Shown here piece by piece: positions 26,036 to 34,717 of a stretch of 64,000 nucleotides of DNA. The position numbers and the translations under genes were made by a program. The notes under the pieces were generated by a model. It did not search any database, was not told the DNA's origin, and saw only the letters and a list, made by a program, of their open reading frames with translations. Position 1 is the stretch's first letter. The number at the start of each line of letters is the position of its first letter. The stretch is from Hymenobacter caeli (GTDB lineage Bacteria > Bacteroidota > Bacteroidia > Cytophagales > Hymenobacteraceae): positions 1-64,000 of the forward strand of contig NZ_JABSNP010000015.1 in NCBI RefSeq assembly GCF_013294115.1, read 5' to 3'.

Positions 26036-26632
26036 ATGAACCGTTATCCTTCTCCCTACTGCCGCTTGCTGGCTGCCGCCCTGCTACCGCTCCTCGCCGC
26101 CTGCTCGCTCACGGCGGAAGAAGTAGAGCCAGCCCTGCCCAGCGGCCCAGTAAACGGCAGCAACACGCTGGCGTACTACGCCAACGGCCGGCCCACGGTG
26201 GCCAACAATTCCAACAATTTGGGCACCATCTTGGCGGGCATCTTTGGCGGCGACACCCGCGCCGTGGTGGGCCAGCTACGCAGCGGCGGTGTGAGCCTGC
26301 GGGCCACCGACTACCTTACTGCGCAGGATGCAGGCCTCAGTTACCACGTGCTATACCTGGCGCTCAGTTCGTTCCACGGGCCGGGTACTTACCCCCTGAC
26401 GCGGGGCGGCACGTCGTACCAGGAGAGCAGTACCCAAAACAATTCGCCGGCCACCCCAGCCGCGCTAACTTACTACCCTGCGCCGCCAGGCCCCTCGCAG
26501 GTCGTCGTTACGGGCTGGGATGCGGCCACCCGCCACCTGCAAGGCACGTTTGCGCTCACGGCCGCCGCGCCGGGCGTCGCCCAACCGGTGGCCCTCACCG
26601 ACGGCCGCTTCGATTTAATTCTGGACCCGTGA
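26036..26632 (+). CDS. lipoprotein of unknown function
   Basis: The ATG at 26036 gives 198 residues with an evident lipobox (LLAACSL; Cys at about residue 23). The mature protein is Asn/Ser/Gly-rich in its first part (YYANGRPTVANNSNNLG) and contains a motif YPLTRGGTSYQ, similar to small lipoproteins of Cytophagales that pair with barrel proteins. No enzymatic motif is visible. Context with the preceding barrel gene suggests a cell-envelope role. Confidence 0.75.
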   Translation: MNRYPSPYCRLLAAALLPLLAACSLTAEEVEPALPSGPVNGSNTLAYYANGRPTVANNSNNLGTILAGIFGGDTRAVVGQLRSGGVSLRATDYLTAQDAGLSYHVLYLALSSFHGPGTYPLTRGGTSYQESSTQNNSPATPAALTYYPAPPGPSQVVVTGWDAATRHLQGTFALTAAAPGVAQPVALTDGRFDLILDP

Positions 26633-26719
26633 GTTCCCGGCCCGGTAATCGGTAAATAAACATGCCATTGGCAGCGGGGTTAGCTAGTTGCGTAAAACAC
26701 CCACCCTGCTTACTTTTTC

Positions 26720-27436
26720 ATGAATTTCGACCAAAAACAACTCCTCATCGTCGGCGCTTCCTCCGGCATCGGCCTGGCCACAGCCAAGCTGCTCAGCGGC
26801 CTGGGGGCCCACCTGCACACGGCCTCGCGCCACCTCTCGCCCGAGCTGGCGGCCCTGAACACCAATTACTTCGCCTACGACGCGACCCAGCCCGTGGGCC
26901 CCGCCTTCGACCACCTGCCCGAGGCCCTGCACGGCGTGGTATATTGCCCCGGCAGCATCAAGCTGCGCCCCTTCGAGCGCATCCCGGCCGAAGACTTCCA
27001 GGCCGATTTCGACCTGAACGTGCTCGGGGCCGTGCGGGTGCTGCAAGCCACCATGAAGCGCCTGAAAAAGGCCGACGGCGGCGCCTCGGTGGTGCTGTTC
27101 AGCACCGTGGCGGCCGACACGGGCATGAGCTTCCACGCCAGCATCGCCACGGCCAAGGCCGCCGTGGAGGGCCTCACCCGGGCCCTGGCCGCCGAGTACG
27201 CCGCCAGCAATGTGCGCGTGAACTGCATCGCGCCCTCGCTCACCAACACGCCCCTAGCCGCTACGCTGCTCAGCACGCCCGAAAAGGCCGAGGCCGGGGC
27301 CAAGCGCCACCCCTTGCAGCGCATCGGCCAGCCCGAAGACCTGGCCTACTCCGCCTCGTTTCTGTTGTCCGACCACAGCAGCTTCATGACCGGCCAGGTA
27401 CTGGCTGTGGACGGCGGCATGAGCAAATTGAAATAG
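26720..27436 (+). CDS. SDR family protein lacking the catalytic tyrosine
   Basis: The 238-residue protein has the Rossmann motif VGASSGIGLATAKLL at about residues 11-25, and a normal C-terminal block DHSSFMTGQVLAVDGGMS. In the active-site stretch (VLFSTVAADTGMSFHASIATAKAAVEG) the Lys is kept but the residue four before it is Ile, not Tyr, and no Tyr is found at the alternative DECR position. It may therefore bind NAD(P) without classical SDR catalysis, or use another residue. Neighbours do not point to a pathway. Confidence 0.85.
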   Translation: MNFDQKQLLIVGASSGIGLATAKLLSGLGAHLHTASRHLSPELAALNTNYFAYDATQPVGPAFDHLPEALHGVVYCPGSIKLRPFERIPAEDFQADFDLNVLGAVRVLQATMKRLKKADGGASVVLFSTVAADTGMSFHASIATAKAAVEGLTRALAAEYAASNVRVNCIAPSLTNTPLAATLLSTPEKAEAGAKRHPLQRIGQPEDLAYSASFLLSDHSSFMTGQVLAVDGGMSKLK

Positions 27437-27485
27437 TCCCTTAGCTATCAGCAAAATATTAACTGATGTGCAACCGACAGCGAAG

Positions 27486-27648
27486 TTGTTTAGGAAGCCG
27501 TTTTACGTCATGCTGAGCGAAACGAAGCGAAGCCGAAGCATCTCTACTGCGGCAATAAGCAATGTTGGTGAGCGGGAGAGATGCTTCGGCTTCGCTTCGT
27601 TTCGCTCAGCATGACGTTCTAACTTTATTTTAGCAGCTTCCCAAACAG
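27486..27648. repeat. palindromic repeat, copy 3, with perfect 41-bp arms
   Basis: Positions 27505-27545 and 27577-27617 are exact inverted copies. Outer blocks TTGTTTAGGAAGC and GCTTCCCAAACA pair approximately, resembling the ends of copies 2 and 5. It fills most of the gap before the photolyase gene. Confidence 0.85.
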
Positions 27649-27682
27649 ATTCAGCAAACAACTAAAAATTGGCACCTAAGCA

Positions 27683-29032
27683 ATGAAAATCTGCCTGTTC
27701 TGGCACCGGCGCGATTTGCGCATCCACGACAACGTGGGCCTGGCGGAGGCCCTGGCCAGCGGCCTGCCGGTGGTGCCGCTCTTTATTTACGACCGCGACA
27801 TCCTCGACCATTTGCCTAACAAGGCCGATGCCCGGCTTACTTACATCTTCGACCAGGTGGAGCGCCTGGCGCGGGAAACCGAAGCGGCTGGGGGTACCTT
27901 CTTGGCCCGCTACGGCCGGCCAGTTGACGTGCTGGAACAACTGGTGCAGGAATTCGACGTGGTTGCCGTGCATACCAATGAAGACTACGAGCCTTACGCC
28001 ACGAAGCGCGACGCCAAGGTGGGGGACCTGCTGCGCCGTCGCGGCGTGGACTTTCTGCTTTACAAGGACCAGGTAATCTTTGCTAAGGACGACATCATGA
28101 CTAAGTCGGGCACGGTGCCCAAGGTATTCGGGGCCTACCACAAGACCTTCCTGGCCCGGCTAACTGATGAATTACTGCTACCCTATGGTTCGGCCGAGGC
28201 CTTTACTCAGGCGCATTTGCAGCGCCTGGACCCCGACCAGCCCAGCCCGCGCCCCACGCTGGCCGGCATGGGCTTCGAGCGCAAAGAGCAGTATGTGCCC
28301 ACCACAGATTTACCAGCCGAAGAAGTCGTGCGCCACTACCACCAAACCCGCAACACGCCCGCTCTGCAAAACGGCACCACGCGCCTCTCGGTGCAACTGC
28401 GCTTCGGCACCGTGAGCGTGCGCCAGGCCATGCGCCAGGCCAAAGCCCTGAACCCGAAGCTACTCGCTGAAATCAGCTGGCGCGACTTCTTCATGATGCT
28501 GCTTTGGCACTACCCCAACACTGCCACTGAAGCCTACGACCCTAAGATGCGGGCTGTACCCTACCGCAATAATGAGGACGAGTTCCGGGCCTGGTGCGCG
28601 GGCCGCACCGGCTACCCGCTTGTAGATGCAGGCATGCGCGAGCTGAACGCCACCGGCTACCTGCCCAACCGCGTGCGCATGACCGTGGCCGGCTTCCTGG
28701 TCAAGCAGCTGTTCATCGACTGGCGCTGGGGCGAAAAATATTTCGCTGACAAGCTGCTCGACTACGAACTGGCCAACAATGTGGGCAACTGGCAGTGGAT
28801 GGCGGGCACCGGGGCCGTCTCGGCCCCTTGGTTCCGAGTGTACAGCCCCGACAGCCAGCTCGAACAGGTAGACCCGGAGCTGAAGTACGTGAAGCGCTGG
28901 GTGCCCGAAGTGGGCACCGCTACTTACCCGGCCCCCATCGTGGACCACAGATTTGGCCGCGACCGCGCCGTGGAAGCCATCCGGGCGGCGCGCATTGCAG
29001 CCAGCGGCGACGGCAAAATCGTGGGCGCTTAA
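27683..29032 (+). CDS. phrB: deoxyribodipyrimidine photolyase (cryptochrome/photolyase family)
   Basis: The 449-residue flavoprotein has the N-terminal antenna domain (ICLFWHRRDLRIHDNVGLAEAL) and the C-terminal FAD-binding helical domain with WRDFFMMLLWHYPN, GYPLVDAGMRELNATGYLPNRVRM and NNVGNWQWMAGTG, the Trp/Asn pattern of class I CPD photolyases. It repairs UV-induced pyrimidine dimers using light. It is 48 bp upstream of the truncated TetR copy and probably lay directly upstream of the TetR-AarF pair before the acyltransferase segment arrived. Confidence 0.95.
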   Translation: MKICLFWHRRDLRIHDNVGLAEALASGLPVVPLFIYDRDILDHLPNKADARLTYIFDQVERLARETEAAGGTFLARYGRPVDVLEQLVQEFDVVAVHTNEDYEPYATKRDAKVGDLLRRRGVDFLLYKDQVIFAKDDIMTKSGTVPKVFGAYHKTFLARLTDELLLPYGSAEAFTQAHLQRLDPDQPSPRPTLAGMGFERKEQYVPTTDLPAEEVVRHYHQTRNTPALQNGTTRLSVQLRFGTVSVRQAMRQAKALNPKLLAEISWRDFFMMLLWHYPNTATEAYDPKMRAVPYRNNEDEFRAWCAGRTGYPLVDAGMRELNATGYLPNRVRMTVAGFLVKQLFIDWRWGEKYFADKLLDYELANNVGNWQWMAGTGAVSAPWFRVYSPDSQLEQVDPELKYVKRWVPEVGTATYPAPIVDHRFGRDRAVEAIRAARIAASGDGKIVGA

Positions 29033-29045
29033 TCAGCTTCAACCG

Positions 29046-29288
29046 AACCGTTCAGGGTCCCGGTAATGGTTGTCAGGCCATGGGGGGAAACCGCGTCAAA
29101 CAAGCTTATTTGGCCTTCGTGCCCAACGAAGGCCACCCGCCCGCGTCGGTGTTCAAACTCACCCAGCAGCTGGGCGGTGCCGAGGCGGAATTTTACCAGC
29201 ACTACCCCAATTTCGAGGCCATCGACCGCGAACTCTGGGCCGACTTTGGCAAGCAAGCCCGCACCACCGCCGCCGCCGAGCCGGTGTG
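29046..29288 (+). repeat. left copy of a ~243-bp direct duplication
   Basis: This block repeats at 30907-31147 in the same orientation. Within the coding part only a handful of bases differ; the first 40 bp are more diverged. It covers the upstream region and first 69 codons of the TetR-like gene. Confidence 0.9.
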
Positions 29289-29289
29289 A
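29080..29289 (+). pseudogene. truncated 5' copy of the TetR-like regulator gene
   Basis: The 69-codon frame encodes the same DNA-binding helix region as the intact regulator at 30939 (VFKLTQQLGGAEAEFYQHYP shared) and ends in TGA exactly where the duplication breaks (GTGTGA here, GTGTGG in the intact gene). Its first residues differ, including the start (Gly-Gly-Asn-Arg instead of Glu-Lys-Asp-Arg). It cannot form the dimerisation domain. It could still make a DNA-binding fragment, but is most simply a leftover of the duplication. Confidence 0.85.
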
Positions 29290-29694
29290 AATAAGCCGTC
29301 ATCCTGATCTTCGACTTTTTGGGCCGCAATATCCTCAACTTCGCCGCCCGTTTCTTTCTTAGTACCCAAGCCCTCAATGAGATTTGCAGCCATTATTAGG
29401 ATCAGGCTGATAGAACAACTTGCTTATAGAAGGCTTGGTTTATATCACTAAAACCATAAAGCGGGCATTAGTATAGCAAATTGCTATAATTTAAAGATGC
29501 AATGTATTACTTTTGACCCAGTCTTGTCGAATCAAGTTGCAATCGTATTTATTATATAAAGGGCTTGCTCAATACAGACAATAAATTATCTAGCTTTATG
29601 TTAATTTACGTCTTAAAATATTTAAATAATAATTAGTTTAGACATAAAATTACTTATTAACCCGAAACTAACAGCATAAAAACAGAACGTAATC
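29290..29694. other. 405-bp AT-rich gap upstream of the acyltransferase
   Basis: The first 100 bp still have ordinary composition and an open minus-strand frame from 29393, possibly the 5' end of a lost gene. From about 29390 the sequence becomes strongly AT-rich up to the acyltransferase start. I see no gene, RNA or clear repeat here. Confidence 0.5.
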
Positions 29695-30768
29695 ATGCAA
29701 TTTATTTATAAACTTTTCTTTAAAAAAATTAGTCCTGGCATATTCCGACTTATGCTTGCTTCGTTTGTAATGGTCTTTCACTCCGTATCATTCTTAATCA
29801 TTGGACAATACGTAGTATATGTGTTTTTTATGCTAAGTGGATATTGGGTATTTAAAATGTACAATGAAAAGTACTCTCACTACGAACAATCATATTGGGT
29901 GTATTTACAAAGCAGATTTTTGCGGTTATTACCTACTTACTGGATAATTCTCCTGTTTGCCATTATCGTCAGCATAGTAGCGCACTCCTTCTTACACGAG
30001 GTACCGAACGTACCGCTCGGCTTTAATAGGATTATCATTCAGAATATCTTAGTATTGGGCCTGGGTAATGCCCAGTACCAATTCATCGTGCCAGCTTGGT
30101 CGCTCGATGTTGAAGTTCAGTACTATCTTGTTGTGCCGTTATTGGTGTTGATTGGAGTGAAACGAAGCGGCGGCATTGCACTTCTCTCACTAGGAATTCT
30201 GGGATTTATTTACACTAACTTTTTTAGTGCCGCCAAAGAAATACCCCCTTTGATTACTTATATTCCATTCTTCCTAATCGGAGCCGCGGTCTATCTATAC
30301 CGAATATCAGCTTCTGAGAATTTTGCATTATTTTGTCTATTAATTGCCTCTATCATACTAGGCTTAAACTACGCAATTCCTAGTTTAAGAACAAACTTCT
30401 TCTTTAATAGCGCCGCTACCGTTCTTATCTTTAATTATCAAGAAGCGTTAGATATTACTTTAGCGATTCTAACCATTCCATTTATGATCATTAATATTCA
30501 CCAAAAAGATGTTCCTAAAAAGGATTTCCTTTGGTCGTCTATGTCTTACGTAATCTACTTACTGCACTGGCCGTTACTTGAGCTTTATGCCCTGACCGTT
30601 AGAAATGTTTCAACGGTTGAAAAGTACATTCACATCCTGGTTTACTACGCCGTTTGTTTATTTTTATCGTGGCTGTTCAGCACCTACGTTGACACTTATT
30701 TTGAAAGCAAGCGTCGGACCTGGCTGAAGACGCGGAAGAAGAAAAGTAAGCAGGTAATATTAACCTAG
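29695..30768 (+). CDS. acyltransferase family 3 membrane protein, foreign base composition
   Basis: The 357-residue protein has about ten hydrophobic segments. The first segment LMLASFVMVFHSV carries the His that acyltransferase-3 (OafA-like) enzymes use, followed by the typical VFFMLSGYWVFKMY; WSLDVEVQYYLVVPLLV in the middle is also a family hallmark. These enzymes acetylate or succinylate surface sugars at the inner membrane. The gene is far more AT-rich than everything around it, uses A/T-ending codons, has no sugar-pathway neighbours, and is bracketed by the TetR duplication, so it was probably gained by transfer. Confidence 0.88.
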   Translation: MQFIYKLFFKKISPGIFRLMLASFVMVFHSVSFLIIGQYVVYVFFMLSGYWVFKMYNEKYSHYEQSYWVYLQSRFLRLLPTYWIILLFAIIVSIVAHSFLHEVPNVPLGFNRIIIQNILVLGLGNAQYQFIVPAWSLDVEVQYYLVVPLLVLIGVKRSGGIALLSLGILGFIYTNFFSAAKEIPPLITYIPFFLIGAAVYLYRISASENFALFCLLIASIILGLNYAIPSLRTNFFFNSAATVLIFNYQEALDITLAILTIPFMIINIHQKDVPKKDFLWSSMSYVIYLLHWPLLELYALTVRNVSTVEKYIHILVYYAVCLFLSWLFSTYVDTYFESKRRTWLKTRKKKSKQVILT

Positions 30769-30906
30769 CCGTAGGCCGAGCCACTCGAAGGGTTGCCAGT
30801 TCCAGCTTCTGCGCTACAGCAGTTGGGTGGCCTTACTAATATTTACTCGCCCAATCCAGGCCGGGGTAGGCAAGGCCGTCCGCATGATTTAGGTCGGTCC
30901 TGGCTG

Positions 30907-31147
30907 AACCGTTCGGGGCCCCAACGGGTTAGTATAGCATGGAAAAAGACCGCATCAAACAAGCTTATTTGGACTTCGTGCTCAACGAAGGCCACCCGCC
31001 CGCGTCGGTGTTCAAACTCACCCAGCAGCTGGGCGGTGCCGAGGCGGAATTTTATCAGCACTACCCCAATTTCGAGGCCATCGACCGCGAACTCTGGGCC
31101 GACTTTGGCAAGCAGGCCCGCACCACCGCCGCCGCCGAGCCGGTGTG
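30907..31147 (+). repeat. right copy of the ~243-bp direct duplication
   Basis: Second copy of the block at 29046-29288. It overlaps the start of the intact regulator gene, which continues past 31147 where the left copy stops. Confidence 0.9.
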
Positions 31148-31568
31148 GCAGGGTTACGGCAGCCGCGAAAAGCTGCTGGCCTTCTACTATACGCTGCTTG
31201 AGATTCTCAAACAAAACCGCTCTTACGCCCTCATGAGCCTGCGCCGCTCGCTGCACCGCATGCCCGGCCTCTCGCCCCGCGTGCTCGACGATTTTCGCCA
31301 AGACTTCGAGCGCTTCGTATCCGATTTGCTGACCGATGGCCGCGTGAGCGGCGAAATCGCCAACCGTCCCATCGTGCAGGACGGCTACCCGCGCTTTTTC
31401 TGGCAGCAGGTGCTGTTTGTGCTCAGCTTCTTCGCCAAAGACGACTCGGTGAACTTCGAGCGCACCGACGCCGCCGTGGAAAAAGCCGTCACCCTGAGCT
31501 TCGATTTAGTGGGCCGAAACACCTTGGATTCAGCCGTTGATTTTGTACGGTTTTTGGTGCGGCGCTAA
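30939..31568 (+). CDS. TetR-like regulator associated with an AarF kinase
   Basis: The 209-residue protein has an N-terminal helical domain of TetR type (RIKQAYLDFVLNEGHPPASVFKLTQQLGGAEAEFYQHYPNFEAIDRELW), although the recognition helix is atypical, and a C-terminal domain starting about residue 70 with a long helix rich in Arg and Leu (LMSLRRSLHRMPGLSPRVLDDFRQDF). In Bacteroidota this type is regularly encoded next to an AarF/ABC1 kinase, as here. The 5' third is duplicated upstream. It may regulate the kinase gene or act with its product. Confidence 0.85.
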   Translation: MEKDRIKQAYLDFVLNEGHPPASVFKLTQQLGGAEAEFYQHYPNFEAIDRELWADFGKQARTTAAAEPVWQGYGSREKLLAFYYTLLEILKQNRSYALMSLRRSLHRMPGLSPRVLDDFRQDFERFVSDLLTDGRVSGEIANRPIVQDGYPRFFWQQVLFVLSFFAKDDSVNFERTDAAVEKAVTLSFDLVGRNTLDSAVDFVRFLVRR

Positions 31569-31600
31569 TTAATTCAAGCAAATCTTATTTGGTAGATAAC

Positions 31601-31704
31601 TAAAAGGCCGTCATGCTGAGCTGGTCGAAGCACCTCTACTGCGCAGGTAACCAATTACCGCTGCGGAAAAGGCGCTTCGACCAGCTCAGCATGACGGCCT
31701 TTTA
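31601..31704. repeat. palindromic repeat, copy 4, perfect 31-bp arms
   Basis: Positions 31601-31631 and 31674-31704 are exact inverted copies with the core GGCCGTCATGCTGAGC. It lies between the TetR-like and AarF genes. The outer AGAAGCTGTT-type ends of other copies are absent. Confidence 0.85.
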
Positions 31705-31740
31705 ATTAATTACAATTTCGGTTATTAATTAACAGAATCA

Positions 31741-33069
31741 ATGTCCGCCGACCAGCCGCTTACTTCCCTGCCCACTACCAAGGTGGCGCGCGCCGCCCGC
31801 TTTGCCCGCACCGGCCTGAACGTGGGGGCCAATTACGTGAAGCATTACGCCAAACGAGCCGTCGGCGCGGAGTCGTCGATGGAAGACTTGCACACCGCCA
31901 ACGCGGCCGAGCTGTACGGGGCCCTGAGTGAGATGAAAGGCTCCGTGCTGAAGGTGGCTCAGATGCTGGCGATGGAAAAGAATATGCTGCCCACGGCCTA
32001 TTCCGACCAGTTTGCCCAGGCCCAGTACCAGACGCCGCCGCTCTCGGGGCCCTTGGTTACCAAAGCTTTTCGGGACGCATTCGGGAAGTCGCCGTTCCAG
32101 GTGTTCGACGAATTTGAGCCGGCGGCGCGGCAGGCCGCCAGCATTGGCCAAGTGCACTTTGCCCGCAAAGACGGCCGCGACCTAGCAGTGAAGGTGCAGT
32201 ACCCCGGCGTGGCCGCCAGCATCAAGTCCGACATCAACCTAGTGAAGCCCATTGCCCTGCGCGTGATGGGCCTGAACGAAACCCAGGTCCGCCCGTACCT
32301 GGAGGAGGTAGAAGCGCGCCTAATTGAAGAAACCGACTACGCCCTGGAGCTGCGCCGGGGCCAGGAAATTGCGGCCCGCTGCGCCCACCTGGCGTACCTG
32401 CAATTCCCGCGTTATTACCCCGAGTTGTCGAGCCCGCGCATCCTCACCATGGACTGGTTGCCCGGCCAGCACCTCAAAGAGTTTCTGGCTACGGGCCCCA
32501 GCCAGGCCGTGCGCAACCAACTCGGCCAAGCCCTGTGGGATTTCTACCAGTTCCAGCTCAACGAGCTGCGCCAGGTGCACGCCGACCCGCACCCCGGCAA
32601 CTTCCTGATGCGCGACGAAGACGGGGGTACGCTGGGCGTGCTCGATTTCGGCTGTGTGAAAGAAGTGCCCGCCGACGTGTACCACCAGTTCACTACCCTG
32701 CTGGCCCCCGAAACCTTCGTCGACGAAGCGCGCCTGCAGGCCCTGCTCACCGAAGCCAACGTGCTGCGGGACAGCGACCCCGCCCCCATGCAGGCCCTGT
32801 ACCTGCGCACGCTGCGCGCCTCGCTGGAGCTGGTGGGTCGCCCCTTCCGCCAGCCCGTATTCGACTTCGGCGACCCGGCCTATATGGCCGCCCTTTACGC
32901 CTTGGGCGACGACCTAATGGCCGACCCCGAGCTGCGCCAGCAGCGCGAGCCCCGCGGCTCGGCTCACTTCATCTACCTCAACCGCACTTACGTAGGCCTA
33001 TTTGCCCTGCTCACAGAACTGGGGGCCGAGGTAGCAACCGAGGGGAAGCAGCACATTTTGCACTCGTAA
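31741..33069 (+). CDS. AarF/ABC1/UbiB-family atypical kinase
   Basis: The 442-residue protein has the KxGQ-like helix (MKGSVLKVAQMLAMEKNMLP at about residues 64-83), the Ala-rich loop that replaces the kinase P-loop (QAASIGQVHFA), LAVKVQYPGV with the ATP-contacting Lys, ETDYALELR, HADPHPGNFLM (catalytic Asp/Asn) and LDFGCVKEV (metal Asp). Bacterial members support quinone biosynthesis or lipid homeostasis; in menaquinone-using Bacteroidota the exact role is open. The TetR-like gene upstream is its usual partner. Confidence 0.93.
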   Translation: MSADQPLTSLPTTKVARAARFARTGLNVGANYVKHYAKRAVGAESSMEDLHTANAAELYGALSEMKGSVLKVAQMLAMEKNMLPTAYSDQFAQAQYQTPPLSGPLVTKAFRDAFGKSPFQVFDEFEPAARQAASIGQVHFARKDGRDLAVKVQYPGVAASIKSDINLVKPIALRVMGLNETQVRPYLEEVEARLIEETDYALELRRGQEIAARCAHLAYLQFPRYYPELSSPRILTMDWLPGQHLKEFLATGPSQAVRNQLGQALWDFYQFQLNELRQVHADPHPGNFLMRDEDGGTLGVLDFGCVKEVPADVYHQFTTLLAPETFVDEARLQALLTEANVLRDSDPAPMQALYLRTLRASLELVGRPFRQPVFDFGDPAYMAALYALGDDLMADPELRQQREPRGSAHFIYLNRTYVGLFALLTELGAEVATEGKQHILHS

Positions 33070-33239
33070 GTTCCCGTGAAGCTGCGCTGTTGCCCGTTGT
33101 GCGCCAAGCAGTCCTTGGCTGGCATGGTCCCTCATGGAATTTCCCCAGAAAACATCGCCACGCTTAAAACGCTGATTGACTGGCGCGGAAATGACGCCTT
33201 GCGCAAGGTCAGCGCACGTGGTCTTTCACGTCGTAGTAC

Positions 33240-33650
33240 CTATTGCTTCGGCGCTGGCCTGCCGTATTCCTGCACCGGCTCGTAGGTCATGCCCAGCTTG
33301 GCATCGCCGGTGATGGTGAGGTCGAGGTTGGCCGTGGCAGCGCTGGGGTTGAGCAGCACAGCCGTAGAGCCGGCGGCGAATTGCAGCACGCCCGACTGGC
33401 TGGGGGCTAAGGTGACTTTACCAAACGTACCGCCGCCCTTGGGCCGCTCGCGGATTTCGACGGGCACGGCACCGGTGTTTTTGGCAGCTACCTTGAACGC
33501 GCCGCGCTGGTCGCCGCCCAAAATAAATTGTTTGCCCGACTCAATAAACAAATTAGAATGAATGGTACCGGCCAGGGCCAACAATGGCAACAGCGAAAAG
33601 GCCAGGGCGCACGGGTGCGCAGACGGCACAAAACGGGGGAAGTTGTTCAT
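33240..33650 (-). CDS. secreted hypothetical protein
   Basis: The ATG at 33650 directly precedes a signal peptide (MNNFPRFVPSAHPCALAFSLLPLLALAG), so the open extension to 33746 is dropped. The 136-residue product has a single small beta-sandwich-like domain with VAAKNTGAVPVEIRERP and LTITGDAKLGMTYEP, resembling exported proteins that carry an averaged strand-rich fold. I cannot assign a function. It is preceded by the phhA gene on the same strand with a hairpin between. Confidence 0.7.
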   Translation of the reverse strand: MNNFPRFVPSAHPCALAFSLLPLLALAGTIHSNLFIESGKQFILGGDQRGAFKVAAKNTGAVPVEIRERPKGGGTFGKVTLAPSQSGVLQFAAGSTAVLLNPSAATANLDLTITGDAKLGMTYEPVQEYGRPAPKQ

Positions 33651-33723
33651 GACTAAGGGGTTGGGGTTGATGAAACGATGCCCCAAAAGTCGCGGCTGGC
33701 CCCTTGGTTTGCGCACCGTTCCA

Positions 33724-33767
33724 TGCCTTGGGCCGTCCCAAACCATGGTTTGAGACGGCCCAAGGCA
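33724..33767. repeat. 20/21-bp inverted repeat between phhA and the next gene
   Basis: Positions 33724-33744 and 33747-33767 pair with one G-T mismatch around a 2-nt loop. It lies 26 bp past the phhA stop codon. There is no T tract, so it may protect the phhA mRNA end or be a weak terminator. Confidence 0.7.
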
Positions 33768-33792
33768 GCTGTGTTGAATTTAATAAGAATCC

Positions 33793-34530
33793 CTAGGCAG
33801 TGTTCCGGTGCGGCACGGGCACCAGCACGCCGGCCAGCTCGGCGGCGCAGTCGGCCAGTTCTTCCCAGGCGGGCAGCACGAAGTACTGGTCTTGAAAGCG
33901 GGTGCCGAGCACCGGCGTGTGGCGCACGGTGTCAAGGTCAAACATGGGGCGCGGGGTGGCCTCATTCACGCAGTGGTGAATTTCGCCGGCCGACGAAAGC
34001 AAACCGGCCCCGTATAAGTGCGGCTTGCCGTCGTGCAGCACCAGTCCAAACTCGGCCGTGAAGAAGTACAAGGCCCACAATTCCCGCCGGGCGTCGTCGT
34101 CGCCCGGGGCCAGGGCCTGCGCGGCCAAGCCCACCGCGTGCAGGAACTCGGCAAACTGCGCGTCGAGCAGCATGGGCACGTGCCCGAACAGGTCGTGGAA
34201 CAAGTCCGGCTCGGGGCTGAAATCAAAGTCGCGCATGGGCCGGATGCGCGTCATCACCGGAAACTCCCTCTCCGCCAGGCGCACCAGGAAGGCTTCGGGC
34301 CCTAGCGGCTGCCCCACCGGCACCAGCCGCCACCCGCTGAGGCGGAATACCTCGGCGCTCAGCACGCCCAAGTCGGGGATGGCCCCGCGGCACAGGCCGA
34401 GCTGCGCCACGGCCGCGCCAAACGCGGGCACGGCCCGCCGGTGCAGCAGGGCCGTTTGGCGGTCAAACAACACCTTCCAAACCAGCTGGTCCTGGGGAGA
34501 ATAGCGGGGGGCGCGGGATTGCGTTAACAT
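33793..34530 (-). CDS. phhA: aromatic amino acid hydroxylase (phenylalanine 4-monooxygenase)
   Basis: The 245-residue protein is the single-domain bacterial form. Iron ligands His112 and His117 sit in DLFHDLFGHVP and Glu160 in FFTAEFGL. It uses oxygen and a tetrahydropterin to turn phenylalanine into tyrosine in the cytosol. It follows the trp/DAHP synthase genes on the same strand but is separated by a terminator and a small upstream ORF, so it may be a regulated downstream unit. The ATG at 34530 fits the length of the family. Confidence 0.93.
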   Translation of the reverse strand: MLTQSRAPRYSPQDQLVWKVLFDRQTALLHRRAVPAFGAAVAQLGLCRGAIPDLGVLSAEVFRLSGWRLVPVGQPLGPEAFLVRLAEREFPVMTRIRPMRDFDFSPEPDLFHDLFGHVPMLLDAQFAEFLHAVGLAAQALAPGDDDARRELWALYFFTAEFGLVLHDGKPHLYGAGLLSSAGEIHHCVNEATPRPMFDLDTVRHTPVLGTRFQDQYFVLPAWEELADCAAELAGVLVPVPHRNTA

Positions 34531-34553
34531 AGCGGAACACTTGGTGGGAGAGC

Positions 34554-34590
34554 GAAAAAAAGCCCGACTTCCTGAAGGAATCGGGCTTTT
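34554..34590 (-). terminator. intrinsic terminator (possible attenuator) just upstream of phhA
   Basis: On the minus strand the stem AGCCCGA/TCGGGCT (34587-34581 with 34567-34561), with further inner pairing, runs into a T tract opposite 34554-34560. It is 24 bp from the phhA start, after the upstream ORF. The 7-nt words at 34607-34613 and 34567-34573 are complementary and could form an alternative pairing. Confidence 0.7.
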
Positions 34591-34618
34591 GGTGGTTTCT
34601 AGCGAGAGGAAGTAGGTT

Positions 34619-34717
34619 TCATACTTCGTGCTTTCCTAGTACCGCGCGTGGCCCGACGCTGCCCTGCTTAGGGCAATTAATCATTAGGCGGACGTGTTGC
34701 GCGGCTTGGAGATTCAT
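34619..34717 (-). CDS. candidate 32-codon leader ORF upstream of phhA
   Basis: An ATG at 34717 opens a 32-residue frame ending in TGA at 34619, followed within 30 nt by the phhA terminator. The peptide is polar and basic, with no run of Phe, Tyr or Trp, so it is not a classical aromatic leader peptide. A degenerate promoter (TTTC-N20-TATCTTCG, 34757 to 34726) ends about 9 nt before the ATG. The order promoter, short ORF, terminator, enzyme gene is what suggests a role; coding status is unproven. Confidence 0.4.
   Translation of the reverse strand: MNLQAAQHVRLMINCPKQGSVGPRAVLGKHEV

Noticed and set aside
29202..29393. 63-codon minus-strand frame at the duplication junction
   Set aside because: The first 36 codons look protein-like, but the rest is antisense to the duplicated TetR segment. 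It may be a gene remnant, but evidence is too thin to annotate.
33070..33285. 69-codon plus-strand frame after the AarF gene
   Set aside because: No recognisable motif, and its end overlaps the coding region of the convergent secreted protein.
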